DNA of 64,000 bases from Novosphingobium capsulatum (GTDB lineage Bacteria; Pseudomonadota; Alphaproteobacteria; Sphingomonadales; Sphingomonadaceae), in NCBI GenBank assembly GCA_015661825.1, contig DQVI01000138.1, forward strand, positions 19,091-83,090. Reading direction: 5' to 3'. This document shows positions 46,882 through 55,906 of the stretch, piece by piece (the first letter of the stretch is position 1; each line of letters begins with the position of its first letter). The notes under the pieces are model-generated. The model saw only the letters and a list, made by a program, of their open reading frames with translations, ran no database searches and had not been told where the DNA came from. The position numbers and the translations under genes are program-made.

Positions 46882-48423
46882 TTACTCCTTTACGCCCGAA
46901 GAAACAGCATCAATCCACGGGCCCAGCGGCCCGAGCGCGGCCACGAAGGCCGCGACGCCCTGCGCAGGATCGTCGGCGTCGGACGACACGATCAGGGTGG
47001 CCGTGGGCCGCGCGCGCAGCAAGAGCCGGTCGGCCATGGTCCACAGTTTGAGGCGGGCATTGCTGCTGCCCAGCCAGGCCGCAGTGCCCTGCCCCTGACG
47101 ATACCAGGTGACCGTCAGCCGATGGACCGGGCCGGGGGCCTGAATCATCTGTGCCTCGCCCCCGGCAATGGGCGCGGCGGACATTTCCCAGGCCCAGCCG
47201 CTGTCAGGCGGCAAGGCACCTTCGCCAAAGCCGCCCGCCTCGCGCCCCTCGCCCTGCCCGGCATAGAGCGCGAAGGAAACGTCGACGACATGCCCCTGTG
47301 CATCGGCATAGCGGCCCAGCAGGCGATGATCGGCCCCGCTGTGGCGCGGTTGCCACGGCCAGCGTGGCGGCTCGGCCACGCGGTGCCAGCCGGGCACGGT
47401 GGGAAGGTCGATCCGCGCGGGCAGCGGGGCTGCCAGGCGATTGGCCGCCGCGCCCCAGCCGATACAGGCCAGCGCCAGAGCCGCGACGAGGCCGAGCGCC
47501 ACGCGCGCGTCGATCCTGAGCCTTGCCAGCCCTGCAAGGCGCGCGTCGGCCAGAATCGCCCCGGCGTTGATCGGGCATTCCTCGCGCGGGCGGTCGAAGA
47601 AACGCCAGCCCGCCAGCATGGTCAGCACCATGACCACCGCGAAGAAAATCCAGCCATAGAAGATGTGATCAAACCCGGCGGCAAAAGCGATCCCCCGCCA
47701 GCCCGCGATCACGATGGTCCCCCAGGCGCGCACCCCATTGGCGAGAATCGGGACGACGAGGCTGAGCGCCATGAAGGCCACGCGGCGCGGCCACGAACGG
47801 AAGCAGACCTGACAGACGAGCACGCCATAGGCGATCATCGCGATCAGGAATTTCACCCCCGAGCAGGCCTCGGCCACCTTGAAATAGCCCGCCGGGACCG
47901 TGATGAACACGCCGTCGAGCGTGGCCGGAATGCCCGCAAGATGCAGCAGGACCATCACGATCCGCGCCGTCACCGTCTGGAGCGCGGGGATCAGCTCGTC
48001 GCCGAAGGGCACGAGGAACAGCATGTAGGCGAGCGGAAACAGCAGCCCGGCCCCGACCCTTGGCCCCAGCAGCGCGAGCAGGCTGGCCTGAAACATCAGC
48101 ACCACCGCCGTTTGCGTGACGAGCGCCACCCCGGCAAAATCGCCCAGAACCCACAGGAACCCGGCCCCGGCAAACAGCACGAGGCCCGGCCACCAGCCCT
48201 GCGGGGGCAGCGCCAGCACCGCCCTTGCCCGCAAGCTCACCAGCCAGACGAGGATCAAGGGAACGAGCAGGATGTGGTTGTAGGTCGAACTGTCCCACCA
48301 CTGCCCGGCCATCGCCCGCCAGTCGCCGAAGAACAGGGCGATCAGCGCCAGCCAGCATAGCCCAAGGCGTACGAGCGGGCCGCGCCATGAGGATGGAAGA
48401 AAGAGCGATCCCCCCTCAGGCAA
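46882..48423 (-). CDS. xrtA: exosortase A fused to an EpsI domain
   Basis: Membrane transpeptidase-like enzyme that sorts PEP-CTERM proteins, fused to EpsI. About eight helices form the exosortase part. The catalytic residues are Cys187 in EACSGVKF, Arg232 in NGVRAWG and His253 in DHIFYGW. After about residue 300 a soluble EpsI-type domain follows (LPTVPGWHRV through MADRLLLRARPTATLIV). The start is a TTG at 48423 overlapping the glycosyltransferase stop; no ATG or GTG lies before the first helix, and the 513-residue length fits the family. No PEP-CTERM substrate is encoded in the window. Confidence 0.93.
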   Translation of the reverse strand: MPEGGSLFLPSSWRGPLVRLGLCWLALIALFFGDWRAMAGQWWDSSTYNHILLVPLILVWLVSLRARAVLALPPQGWWPGLVLFAGAGFLWVLGDFAGVALVTQTAVVLMFQASLLALLGPRVGAGLLFPLAYMLFLVPFGDELIPALQTVTARIVMVLLHLAGIPATLDGVFITVPAGYFKVAEACSGVKFLIAMIAYGVLVCQVCFRSWPRRVAFMALSLVVPILANGVRAWGTIVIAGWRGIAFAAGFDHIFYGWIFFAVVMVLTMLAGWRFFDRPREECPINAGAILADARLAGLARLRIDARVALGLVAALALACIGWGAAANRLAAPLPARIDLPTVPGWHRVAEPPRWPWQPRHSGADHRLLGRYADAQGHVVDVSFALYAGQGEGREAGGFGEGALPPDSGWAWEMSAAPIAGGEAQMIQAPGPVHRLTVTWYRQGQGTAAWLGSSNARLKLWTMADRLLLRARPTATLIVSSDADDPAQGVAAFVAALGPLGPWIDAVSSGVKE

Positions 48424-49630
48424 GACCGAAACCCAGCAATTGGGGAAGCGGGGCGAGCATCCGGTCCCAGCCATAGCGTTCGCACACCAGCGCGCGGGCC
48501 GCGCGGCCCATGGCCTGACCCCGGCGCGGATCGGACAGCAGGCGCACCACCCGCGCGGCCAGTTCTTCCGAGGCAATCGGCGAGAGCGCGAAATGGGTGC
48601 CGTCGCTCCCGGCAAGGCCGGTTGCCGCCTGTGGGCTGAGCAGGACCGGGCGGCCCATCGCCATGGCTTCGAGAACCTTGTTCTGCACCCCGCGCGCCAG
48701 CGCCAGCGGGGCCACGACCAGATCGGCCCCGGCCAGCCACGGGCGCACATCGGGGACGGCGCCGGTCACCCGCACGCCGTTTTCGCCATCGAGCGCGCAG
48801 ACACTGCGGGCAGGCGCGCGGCCCACCACGTTGAACTGCGCCGCCGGAAAGCGCCCGCGAACCAGCGGCATGACATGGCGGGCGAAATGGATCGCCGCCT
48901 CGACATTGGGGGGATAGTCCATCTGCCCGGTGAACACGATCTGCGGCCCGGCGCTCGTCATCCCGGGTGCGGGGGCAACGCCAGCAGGATCGAACAGGGC
49001 GGTGTCGATGCCGTTGCCCATCGCGCGCACGTCGCACTGCGCGGCGCGGCGCGGGCCCAGCCGGGCGCGGAACAGCGCGGCTTCCTCCTCGCTCACAAAC
49101 AGGCTCGTCGTCGCGCGGCGGGCGACGCGCGCCTCGAACCGGCGCAGGAGCCAGGCCTCGCGCATGTAGGCGAGCGCAGCGGGCGTGGGGCGGCGGGCAT
49201 ATTGGGCGAACTTGGCCGAATCGACATCGACGAAATCCATCACCACCCGCCCGGCAAAGCGCGCAGGCACATAGCGCGCCATTTGCCCTGAAAAGACGTA
49301 GATCGCGCTGATCGGGCGCTCGGCCAGAACCTTGCGGACATAGCGCGCCAGACGTCCGCTCGCAAAGGCGGTGAGGCTGAGCGGTTGTCCCGTGACCAGC
49401 GCGACAAGGCCCGCGCCCGCCAGCGAGGCGCGGCGGCGGACGAGGCAATGGCTGGCGGCCAGAGCTGCCAGTTCGCCCTCGTGGGCCATATCGTCGGCAT
49501 TGTCGGCCAGACAGGCGACATGGACCGGCGCCATGGCGGCCAGCGCGCGCAGGACATGGTGCGAGCGGATCTTGTCACCCCGGTCGGGCGGGAACGGGAT
49601 GCGGTGGGCGAGGAACAGGATTTCGCTCAT
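48416..49630 (-). CDS. XrtA/PEP-CTERM system glycosyltransferase (GT4-like, TIGR03087 type)
   Basis: GT-B fold sugar transferase of 404 residues for assembly of the exopolysaccharide. The N-terminus ILFLAHRIPFPPDRGDKIRSHH is the signature of the XrtA-associated group. VMDFVDVDSAKF lies in the middle, and the donor-binding domain has QIVFTGQMDYPPNVEA and PLALARGVQNKVLEAMAMG. The start is fixed by the ATG at 49630, 5 bases after the FemAB-like stop. The sugar donor and acceptor cannot be read from sequence. Confidence 0.92.
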   Translation of the reverse strand: MSEILFLAHRIPFPPDRGDKIRSHHVLRALAAMAPVHVACLADNADDMAHEGELAALAASHCLVRRRASLAGAGLVALVTGQPLSLTAFASGRLARYVRKVLAERPISAIYVFSGQMARYVPARFAGRVVMDFVDVDSAKFAQYARRPTPAALAYMREAWLLRRFEARVARRATTSLFVSEEEAALFRARLGPRRAAQCDVRAMGNGIDTALFDPAGVAPAPGMTSAGPQIVFTGQMDYPPNVEAAIHFARHVMPLVRGRFPAAQFNVVGRAPARSVCALDGENGVRVTGAVPDVRPWLAGADLVVAPLALARGVQNKVLEAMAMGRPVLLSPQAATGLAGSDGTHFALSPIASEELAARVVRLLSDPRRGQAMGRAARALVCERYGWDRMLAPLPQLLGFGLA

Positions 49631-49635
49631 GACGC

Positions 49636-50697
49636 TCAGGCCAGACCCCGCGCGATGAACGGCCCGAGCAGGTTGGCGAGCGACAGGGGCAGTTTTTGCC
49701 AGGCGCGGATACGCGCCTGATAGCGCGGGCTGCGCGGATCGACATCGCGCGGCTGCGCGCCATCGGCCGTCCAGTGGGCATAAGCCAGCGGCTCGGGCGT
49801 GAAGCCCCAGTTGCGCTTGAAGTGATAGGCGCCTGAATCGAGCTTGGAGCGCCCGAAATCGAAACGGTCGGCCCCGCGCCGCCGTGCATGGTTCATCAGC
49901 GCGTGATACATCACATCGTTGGCGCGCAAGGCCCGCGCCGCCTGCACGCCCCCGCCCCAATAGGGCATGACCGCGCCGCGATGGTAGAGGCTGAGCACGC
50001 TGGCGACGGGTTCCCCCTCGTGCAGGACGGTCAGGATGTCGGCACTCTCGCCCATGCGGGCGAGCACTTCGCGGAACAGGCGGCGGGGAAAGACCGGGGT
50101 GCCCAGATTGCGCACCGATTCGCTGTAGACGCGATAGTGCCAGTCCTGATCCTGCGCGCTGGTGCCGGTGCGCACGGTCAGGGCCTGCCCCAGCCCCTTG
50201 CGCAGTTCGGCGCGCTGCTTGCGCGGGACGGCCAGAAGCTGGGCCTCGTCGTCGGCGGCCAGGGGGCGAACGAAACCGGCGTGGCTGTCGCGCTTTATGT
50301 GCCAGCCGGGCGTTTCGGGCAGAATGCCGCCGCGCAGTTCGATGGTCGGGCTGCGCAAGCCTGATGCGAGGGCCTGCGCGGCCTGAGCCAGCGCAGGTGC
50401 TGCCGCCGGATCGCCGATGATCCCCCCGCCCACGGCAAAGCCGGTTGAGACGAGCGCGCGCCCGAACAGCAGCGAGGACACCGCATGGAGCGGCAGCGCG
50501 GCGACGATCACCCCCGCCTGCTCGGCCAGCAAGAGGCGCGTGGCATGGCCGCTGGCCGCGCTGATCGCGTCGAGCCAGGCGGGCTCGTGAAACACGCTGG
50601 CCTTGCTTTCCCCGGACAGGAACCGGGCATAGGCGGCGCTGTCGGCGGGCCCGGCCTCGCGCACTTGCGGGGGTTCGAGGCGGAACGGCGCGTTCAT
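49636..50697 (-). CDS. FemAB-like protein, XrtA/PEP-CTERM system-associated
   Basis: GNAT-fold peptidyl/acyltransferase related to FemAB, of the exosortase A group. 353 residues. The C-terminal half has the family pattern MPYWGGGVQAARALRANDVMYHALM and FDFGRSKLDSGAYHFKRNWGF. The ATG at 50697 overlaps the deacetylase stop as ATGA. FemAB proteins add amino acids to peptidoglycan from aminoacyl-tRNA. Here a transfer of an amino acid or acyl group to the polysaccharide or its carrier is likely, but this is inference. Confidence 0.9.
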   Translation of the reverse strand: MNAPFRLEPPQVREAGPADSAAYARFLSGESKASVFHEPAWLDAISAASGHATRLLLAEQAGVIVAALPLHAVSSLLFGRALVSTGFAVGGGIIGDPAAAPALAQAAQALASGLRSPTIELRGGILPETPGWHIKRDSHAGFVRPLAADDEAQLLAVPRKQRAELRKGLGQALTVRTGTSAQDQDWHYRVYSESVRNLGTPVFPRRLFREVLARMGESADILTVLHEGEPVASVLSLYHRGAVMPYWGGGVQAARALRANDVMYHALMNHARRRGADRFDFGRSKLDSGAYHFKRNWGFTPEPLAYAHWTADGAQPRDVDPRSPRYQARIRAWQKLPLSLANLLGPFIARGLA

Positions 50698-51581
50698 GCC
50701 GCGACCTGCGCTTGCGCGTCGAGGCGGGCGGCCTCGCGCGCGGCGACGGCGGCCATCGGTTCCCACGCAAAATCACGGACCACGCGCGCCAGCTTGGGGG
50801 CCATCGCCGCCAGCCGCGAATAGTGGCGCAGGCGCGAGCGCAACGGGGCATCAGTGCGGCGCGGCTGGTCGGGGTCGATCTCCCACGGGTGGAAATAGAA
50901 CGCCGCCGGGCGGCCTTGCGCGTTGACTTGCGCAATCGCCCAGCGCGAAAAGGCATAAGGCAGCAGGCGGAAGAAACCCCCGCCCCCTGCCGCCAGCCGC
51001 CGCCCTGCGAGCAGCGCGGTCGTCACCGGAATTTCGACCAGCGGCGCATCGGCCAAGGGGCGAAAGGCAAAGCGCGGCGCCTCGGGCCAGCCATAGTGAT
51101 CGTGGACCACCGGGGCGACGCTGGAGGAATAGGCATAGCCTGCCTGCGCCAGCACGCGGTGCGCCCAGGGCGTGCGCGCGTCGATCGAGAAGCTGGGTGC
51201 GCGATAGCCGGTCACGCGTTGGCCGCTGGCCTGTTCGAGCGCATCGCGCGCACGGGCCAGATCGGCGGCAAAACGCGCGGCATCGAGCGTGAAGACGCGG
51301 GCATGGTCCCAGCCGTGGCTGGCGATCTCGTGCCCGGCCTGCGCGATGCGCGCGATCAGGCGCGGGTGGCGCTGCGCCACCCAGCCGAGCGTGAAGAACG
51401 TGGCCTTGACCCCTGCCCCGTCAAACAGCGCCAAAATCGCCTCGACATTGCGTTCGACGCGCGATTCCAGCCCGTCCCAGTCGGCGCGGTCGATCACGCG
51501 CTCGAAAGCGCCGACCTGAAACCACTCCTCGACATCGACGGACAGGCCGTTCAGCACGGGTTGGGCCGATACAACAGGCAT
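50694..51581 (-). CDS. polysaccharide deacetylase, XrtA system-associated (DUF3473)
   Basis: Carbohydrate esterase 4-type enzyme that removes N-acetyl groups from the polysaccharide. Metal and catalytic residues are in SVDVEEWFQV (Asp/Glu) and IASHGWDH (two His), and FFTLGWVAQRHP lies between. The C-terminal part, with FYFHPWEIDPDQPR, belongs to the DUF3473 extension found in the exosortase-associated group. 295 residues. No signal peptide is visible, so it may act in the cytoplasm or be exported in another way. Confidence 0.92.
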   Translation of the reverse strand: MPVVSAQPVLNGLSVDVEEWFQVGAFERVIDRADWDGLESRVERNVEAILALFDGAGVKATFFTLGWVAQRHPRLIARIAQAGHEIASHGWDHARVFTLDAARFAADLARARDALEQASGQRVTGYRAPSFSIDARTPWAHRVLAQAGYAYSSSVAPVVHDHYGWPEAPRFAFRPLADAPLVEIPVTTALLAGRRLAAGGGGFFRLLPYAFSRWAIAQVNAQGRPAAFYFHPWEIDPDQPRRTDAPLRSRLRHYSRLAAMAPKLARVVRDFAWEPMAAVAAREAARLDAQAQVAA

Positions 51582-51653
51582 GACAACAAAAGCCCCTCAG
51601 GCAGGCCAGACAATCGGCAGGCGGGACAACAGGCAGGCGAGCGGAAAGAACGG

Positions 51654-52904
51654 TCAGGCGGCGCGCTTGGGGCGGTCGCTCTCGAACCATTCGATCAGCA
51701 TGGTCAGGACGTGGCGGATCGCCTGTTCCTGTTCGGCCAGCCGGCCCTCAAGATGGCCGATCCGCGTGGTCGCGGTGTCGAGCGCGCTTTCGAGGGCCTG
51801 ACGACGGGCCTCTGCCGCCTGAGCCGCCTGTTCCTGTGCTTCCGCATCGTGTGCCGGGGTGGCGGCTTGTTGCGCCTGCGCCGCGCGCATGTCGGCCAGT
51901 TCGATCACGGCCTGCTGCAATTCGGCGATCTGCTCGTCGCGGCTGCGCAAGGACGCCTCGATAGCCTCCATGTCGAGCGCGGGCTGACCTTGCGCGCGGC
52001 CTTCTTCGGCGTGGAAGCGGTCGACCGTCAGGCCAAGGGCCTCCGCACGGGGGGCGGGCGCCTTGGCCGCGGGGGCGCCTTCCTGAGGCTGGGCATCCTG
52101 CGCCATGTCGTCGAGCACGGCCTGCAAGAGCCCCGCATCGATCCGGTTGACCTGTTCGAGCGCGCCGGCGAGCAGCAGGCGGCTGACGATCTGGTTGATC
52201 CGGCGCGGCACCCCGCCGCTCGCGCGGGCGAGTTCGGCATAGACGCGCGGCTCGAACGAGGGCGTGCCGTTCCACCCGGCGCGGGTGAGCCGGTGTTCGA
52301 CATAAGGCCCGACTTCGGCGGCCTCCATCGGCGCGAGGTGGTGCATGGCGATCACCCGCTGGCGCAACTGCTCCAGATCGGGCGAGGTTTGCAGGAGGGT
52401 GCGAAACTCGGGCTGGCCGAGCAGCAGGATCTGGAGCAGCGGCTGCGCACCCAACTGGAAGTTGGAGAGCATCCGCAGTTCTTCCAGAGCGCCGACCGAA
52501 AGGTTCTGCGCCTCGTCGACCACGAGCAGGCAGCGGCGCCCGGCGCGCGCTTCCTCGTGCAAGAAGGCCTCGATCCGGGCGAGCGCGCTGGCCTTGTCGT
52601 GGCCCGCGACATCGAGCCCGAAGGCGCGCGCGGCCATGTGGACCAGTTCCTCGCCATCGAGGCGGCTCGTCACGATCTGGGCGGCGGTGAGTTGCGCGGG
52701 ATCGACACTGGCGAGCAGGTGGGCGGCCAAAGTCGACTTGCCCGCCCCCACCTCGCCGGTGATGACGATGAAGCCTTCGGCCTGGGCCAGGCCATAGCCG
52801 AGATAGGACAGCGCCTTCTTGTGGGTGGCGCTCTCGAAGTAGAAGTCGGGGTCGGGCGTCAGCTGGAAAGGACGCGCCGAAAGCCGGTAGAAATCATCGT
52901 ACAT
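51654..52904 (-). CDS. XrtA/PEP-CTERM system-associated ATPase (ExeA-like)
   Basis: AAA ATPase of 416 residues resembling ExeA/GspA. It begins MYDDFYRLSARPFQLTPDPDF. Walker A is GEVGAGKSTLAAHLL and Walker B is CLLVVDEAQNL, followed by the SNFQLGAQPLLQILLLGQPE sensor region. The last ~120 residues are a coiled coil rich in Ala, Gln and Glu, ending MLIEWFESDRPKRAA. AAGGAG precedes the ATG. ExeA helps place outer-membrane secretins; an equivalent role for the barrel encoded just upstream is plausible inference. Confidence 0.92.
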   Translation of the reverse strand: MYDDFYRLSARPFQLTPDPDFYFESATHKKALSYLGYGLAQAEGFIVITGEVGAGKSTLAAHLLASVDPAQLTAAQIVTSRLDGEELVHMAARAFGLDVAGHDKASALARIEAFLHEEARAGRRCLLVVDEAQNLSVGALEELRMLSNFQLGAQPLLQILLLGQPEFRTLLQTSPDLEQLRQRVIAMHHLAPMEAAEVGPYVEHRLTRAGWNGTPSFEPRVYAELARASGGVPRRINQIVSRLLLAGALEQVNRIDAGLLQAVLDDMAQDAQPQEGAPAAKAPAPRAEALGLTVDRFHAEEGRAQGQPALDMEAIEASLRSRDEQIAELQQAVIELADMRAAQAQQAATPAHDAEAQEQAAQAAEARRQALESALDTATTRIGHLEGRLAEQEQAIRHVLTMLIEWFESDRPKRAA

Positions 52905-52925
52905 GGGCGTTCCGCTCCTTTACCG

Positions 52926-54647
52926 TCACAGCGTATAGCGCAAGCCGAGCAGGCCCGTCACTTCAAGTTGATCCGCCGTCAACTGGCGGCTGACCCCGTC
53001 GATCCCGACCGAGGCGGTTGCCGTCAGCCTGTCGGCCAAACGGCGGAAATACGAGGCATAACCGCCATAGGCATTGGTCCGGCCCAGCGTGCTTGTCCCG
53101 CTATCATACCAGGTGTCGAAGACCGCCACGCTGAAGCTCGATTCCCGATCAATCGGCGCGGAAACCCCCGCGTCGACATACCAGTTCTGGTCGACCGTGC
53201 CATTGGCTACCCCCAGCACCGTGCCCGGCGCGGCAATGAACCGACGGTGGGCATAGCCTGCCCCCACGGCCAGCCGCAGGCGGCCCATGGCAAAGCCATA
53301 AGTCGCATTGACGCCGCGTGCGCGGAACACCGAGGAATTGACCGACGAGAGCGCCCCGTTGACGCACCCCCCGCCCGCCGCGCCCAGGCCACAGCCCGAA
53401 AAGCCCCCGCCGCCCAGATTGGGCATCGCGGTGAAGTCGGTCGGCACCCCGCGCAGCGCATTGTCGAGGCCCGAGCCGAAGCCCGAGATCCCGTCGTAGA
53501 CCGACAGGCTGAACGCGCTGCGCGTGTTGGGCGCATAGGAGAAGCTGCCGAAATAGGTCGTGCTGTCATAGCGCCGCCCGACAAAGGCCGAAAGCGAGGT
53601 GCGGCGGCTGGGCCGCCACATCACGCCCACGTCCCAGGTGAGGCCGTCGCTGTCGTAGGCGATCTGGCGCGGTGCGCTCTTGTTCGTGACATAGCGCCCG
53701 TCGCGGCCGATCACCGGCGTCACCCCATCGGGCCCGCGCAAGGCATCGCGCGAGGACACCCGGATATGCTCCCAGCCCACATCGCCCACGAGCTGGACCG
53801 TGCGGCTGACCGGCAGGGTCGCGCGCAGGCCTGCGCGCTTGTCGTCGATGCGCTGGTCGAGATTGGAAATGTCCTCGCGGTCCCAGCCCGCGCTGGCGGT
53901 CAGGCCCACGGGCAGGATCACCCCCGGCTTGACCCCGGCGGACACTTGCGCCGACTGCATGATCGAATGGTCGAACACATCGACCCGCGTGCCGTCGGCG
54001 GCAGGGCGATAGCCGTTCTTCTGGTCGAGCTTGGAATAACCGGCCATGTACGAGGCGTTGACCCCCACGTCGCCGACATGGGTGGTGAGCTGGGGCGCGG
54101 CATAGACCGAATAGATCTGGCTGACCGAATCGTTGGGCGAATAGGGGTTGAGCGAAGTCGAGCCATTGGCTTCGAGCCGGGTGCGCGCGGCCAGGGCGCC
54201 CACATCGATGCTGAGCGTGCGCGGCACGATCTGGTGCGAGACGCGCGCCATGCCCGAAATGGTATTGGTATCGCCCACCCGGCCCTTTTCCACGAAGCGG
54301 TGTTCGTAGCGGACCGAGACCTGCCCTTGCGTGCGCCGCCCGGCCAGCGTCGCATCCACCCCGGCGGCGAGCGTGGTATAGGTCAGCACGTCGTTGCCCG
54401 GCGTGATCTGGGCCAGCAGGTTCTGCGAGGCCTCGATATAGGGGCGGATCGTCGTGCGCGCAGACGAGCCACCGACACGGGCGCTGTGCCCCCCGTGAAG
54501 GCCGCCTTTATCCCGTGCATCTGCGTCCTGATCACCCGACACGGCATCATCGCCGGTCGCCTGATAGGGCATGCTCTGGGCATGGGCGCTCGCCCCGGCC
54601 AGCACGCCGGCCAGAAGCCCGCCAAGGACAAGAGAAGGCGCCCGCAT
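52926..54647 (-). CDS. PEP-CTERM system outer-membrane beta-barrel protein (TIGR03016 type)
   Basis: A 573-residue exported protein. A signal peptide (LVLGGLLAGVLAGASAHAQS) is followed by alternating-residue strands throughout, consistent with a beta-barrel: repeated aromatic strand ends such as VSVRYEHRF, NASYMAGYSKL and YFGSFSYAP, ending in VTGLLGLRYTL. The C-terminal hydrophobic/aromatic strand is typical of outer-membrane insertion. The ATG at 54647 overlaps the kinase stop as TGATG; a GTG one codon upstream is in frame. It may be the polysaccharide exit pore or a partner of it. Confidence 0.88.
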   Translation of the reverse strand: MRAPSLVLGGLLAGVLAGASAHAQSMPYQATGDDAVSGDQDADARDKGGLHGGHSARVGGSSARTTIRPYIEASQNLLAQITPGNDVLTYTTLAAGVDATLAGRRTQGQVSVRYEHRFVEKGRVGDTNTISGMARVSHQIVPRTLSIDVGALAARTRLEANGSTSLNPYSPNDSVSQIYSVYAAPQLTTHVGDVGVNASYMAGYSKLDQKNGYRPAADGTRVDVFDHSIMQSAQVSAGVKPGVILPVGLTASAGWDREDISNLDQRIDDKRAGLRATLPVSRTVQLVGDVGWEHIRVSSRDALRGPDGVTPVIGRDGRYVTNKSAPRQIAYDSDGLTWDVGVMWRPSRRTSLSAFVGRRYDSTTYFGSFSYAPNTRSAFSLSVYDGISGFGSGLDNALRGVPTDFTAMPNLGGGGFSGCGLGAAGGGCVNGALSSVNSSVFRARGVNATYGFAMGRLRLAVGAGYAHRRFIAAPGTVLGVANGTVDQNWYVDAGVSAPIDRESSFSVAVFDTWYDSGTSTLGRTNAYGGYASYFRRLADRLTATASVGIDGVSRQLTADQLEVTGLLGLRYTL

Positions 54648-55906
54648 CACTCTTTATACCCGTAATACGTGCCAAACCGCCGCCCGGTGGGCGAGAAGCG
54701 GGTGCCATTGAGCAGGAGCTTGATATCCGCGCAGCCCGAGAGCATCCCCACCGCATCGCGCAAGGCGGCCTCGCCCGTCACATCGGCGCGCACCACCATG
54801 ACCGCCTGCCCCACATGCATCGCCAGTTCGGACGCGGGCGAGGCCGCGAGCGCGGGCGGGCTGTCGAAGATGACGATCCGGCTGGGCGCCTGGGCGGTCA
54901 GCCGGTCGAGGATCGCGCGGGTGCGGGCCGAAGCGAGATATTCGGTGTCCGAGCCGGTCTGGTTGCCCGCAGGCAGCACGGCCAGACCCGAAATGTCGGT
55001 CGGGATGATGCAGTCTTCCACCCGCACTTCGGGATCGGCCAGCGCATCCATCAGCCCCGGCCCGCCCGGCAGGCCGAGCGTGGAGAGCACCGAAGGCTTG
55101 GCGAAATCGGCATCGACGAGCAGAACCTCGTTGTCCTTTTCCGCCGCGATCGACAGCGCGAGGTTGACCGCGCAGAACGTCTTGCCCTCGCCCGGCAGGG
55201 CCGAGCAGATCAGGATGCGCTCGCCATGGGGCGCCGTGCGCCCGGCCCGCGAATCCGCGGCGGTCAGCAGCAGATGGCGCTTGATGATGCGAAATTCCTC
55301 AAGCAGCGCGCTCACCGGCCCTTCGGGATCGATCAGGCACTGTTCGCGCAGCAGGCGCCGGTCGACCGGACGGGGCGGCGTGCGGAACCGCTGGCGCGAG
55401 GGAATGCCTTCGAGCGCCGCCGCATTGGCCGCCGCCTGATCGGGCACGGGCACGAAGACCTGCGCCCCCGGCGCGGCAAAGGCAGGCGCCGGTGAGGCCG
55501 GGGCATCAGGCGCCGGGGCAACCGGTTCGCTGGCAGGGACAGGCTCAGACGCCGGGCTGGCCAACAGAGGGGCGGCAGGCGGAAGATCGGCAGGCGCAGC
55601 ACTGATAGGGGGCGCACTGGCAGGGGCCGCACTGGCAGGCGGCACGGCAACCGGGGGCTTTGCTGCCACCGGGTGAACCGACCCCACCCGCATATAGCTG
55701 CGGAAATCGAACGAACCGTCGGCCCGCTCGATCAGCGAGGCCCGCGCCGGACGCCTGACCCGATCAGGCGCCTTTCCGTCCTGCCCGGTGCCATCCTGTC
55801 CGGTGCCATCCTGCCCGCTTTCCGTTGCCCCGGCGCGCGGTTCCTTCCCCGGTTGGCCCGAAGGCGTCGGCGTGTCGTCGTGATCGTTCATGTCCGCCCC
55901 CTTCAT
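54647..55906 (-). CDS. XrtA-associated tyrosine autokinase (CpsD/CapB-like)
   Basis: Cytoplasmic BY-kinase partner of the chain-length determinant, controlling polymer length and export. Walker A is SALPGEGKTFCAVNLALS, Walker A' is VLLVDADFAKPSV and Walker B is RIVIFDSPPAL. The C-terminus carries a tyrosine cluster (GTYYGYKE) for autophosphorylation. The first ~140 residues are disordered: a GQDGT micro-repeat and a long Ala/Pro/Ser tract. The ATG at 55906 overlaps the chain-length gene stop as ATGA (419 residues); MNDHDD, five codons in, is an alternative. Confidence 0.92.
   Translation of the reverse strand: MKGADMNDHDDTPTPSGQPGKEPRAGATESGQDGTGQDGTGQDGKAPDRVRRPARASLIERADGSFDFRSYMRVGSVHPVAAKPPVAVPPASAAPASAPPISAAPADLPPAAPLLASPASEPVPASEPVAPAPDAPASPAPAFAAPGAQVFVPVPDQAAANAAALEGIPSRQRFRTPPRPVDRRLLREQCLIDPEGPVSALLEEFRIIKRHLLLTAADSRAGRTAPHGERILICSALPGEGKTFCAVNLALSIAAEKDNEVLLVDADFAKPSVLSTLGLPGGPGLMDALADPEVRVEDCIIPTDISGLAVLPAGNQTGSDTEYLASARTRAILDRLTAQAPSRIVIFDSPPALAASPASELAMHVGQAVMVVRADVTGEAALRDAVGMLSGCADIKLLLNGTRFSPTGRRFGTYYGYKE
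55779..55817 (-). repeat. 15-bp tandem repeat in the tyrosine kinase N-terminus
   Basis: Adjacent near-identical 15-bp units (TCCTGYCCGGTGCCA on the plus strand), with a partial third, encode repeated Gly-Gln-Asp-Gly-Thr. The period preserves the frame. It lies in a disordered tail, so length variation is probably tolerated. Confidence 0.75.

Noticed and set aside
50712..54665. Plus-strand open frame of 1317 codons opposite the deacetylase, ATPase and barrel genes
   Set aside because: It is antisense to three genes with clear motifs. Its product is rich in Arg, His, Gly and Asp with no domains, as expected for a shadow frame in GC-rich DNA.
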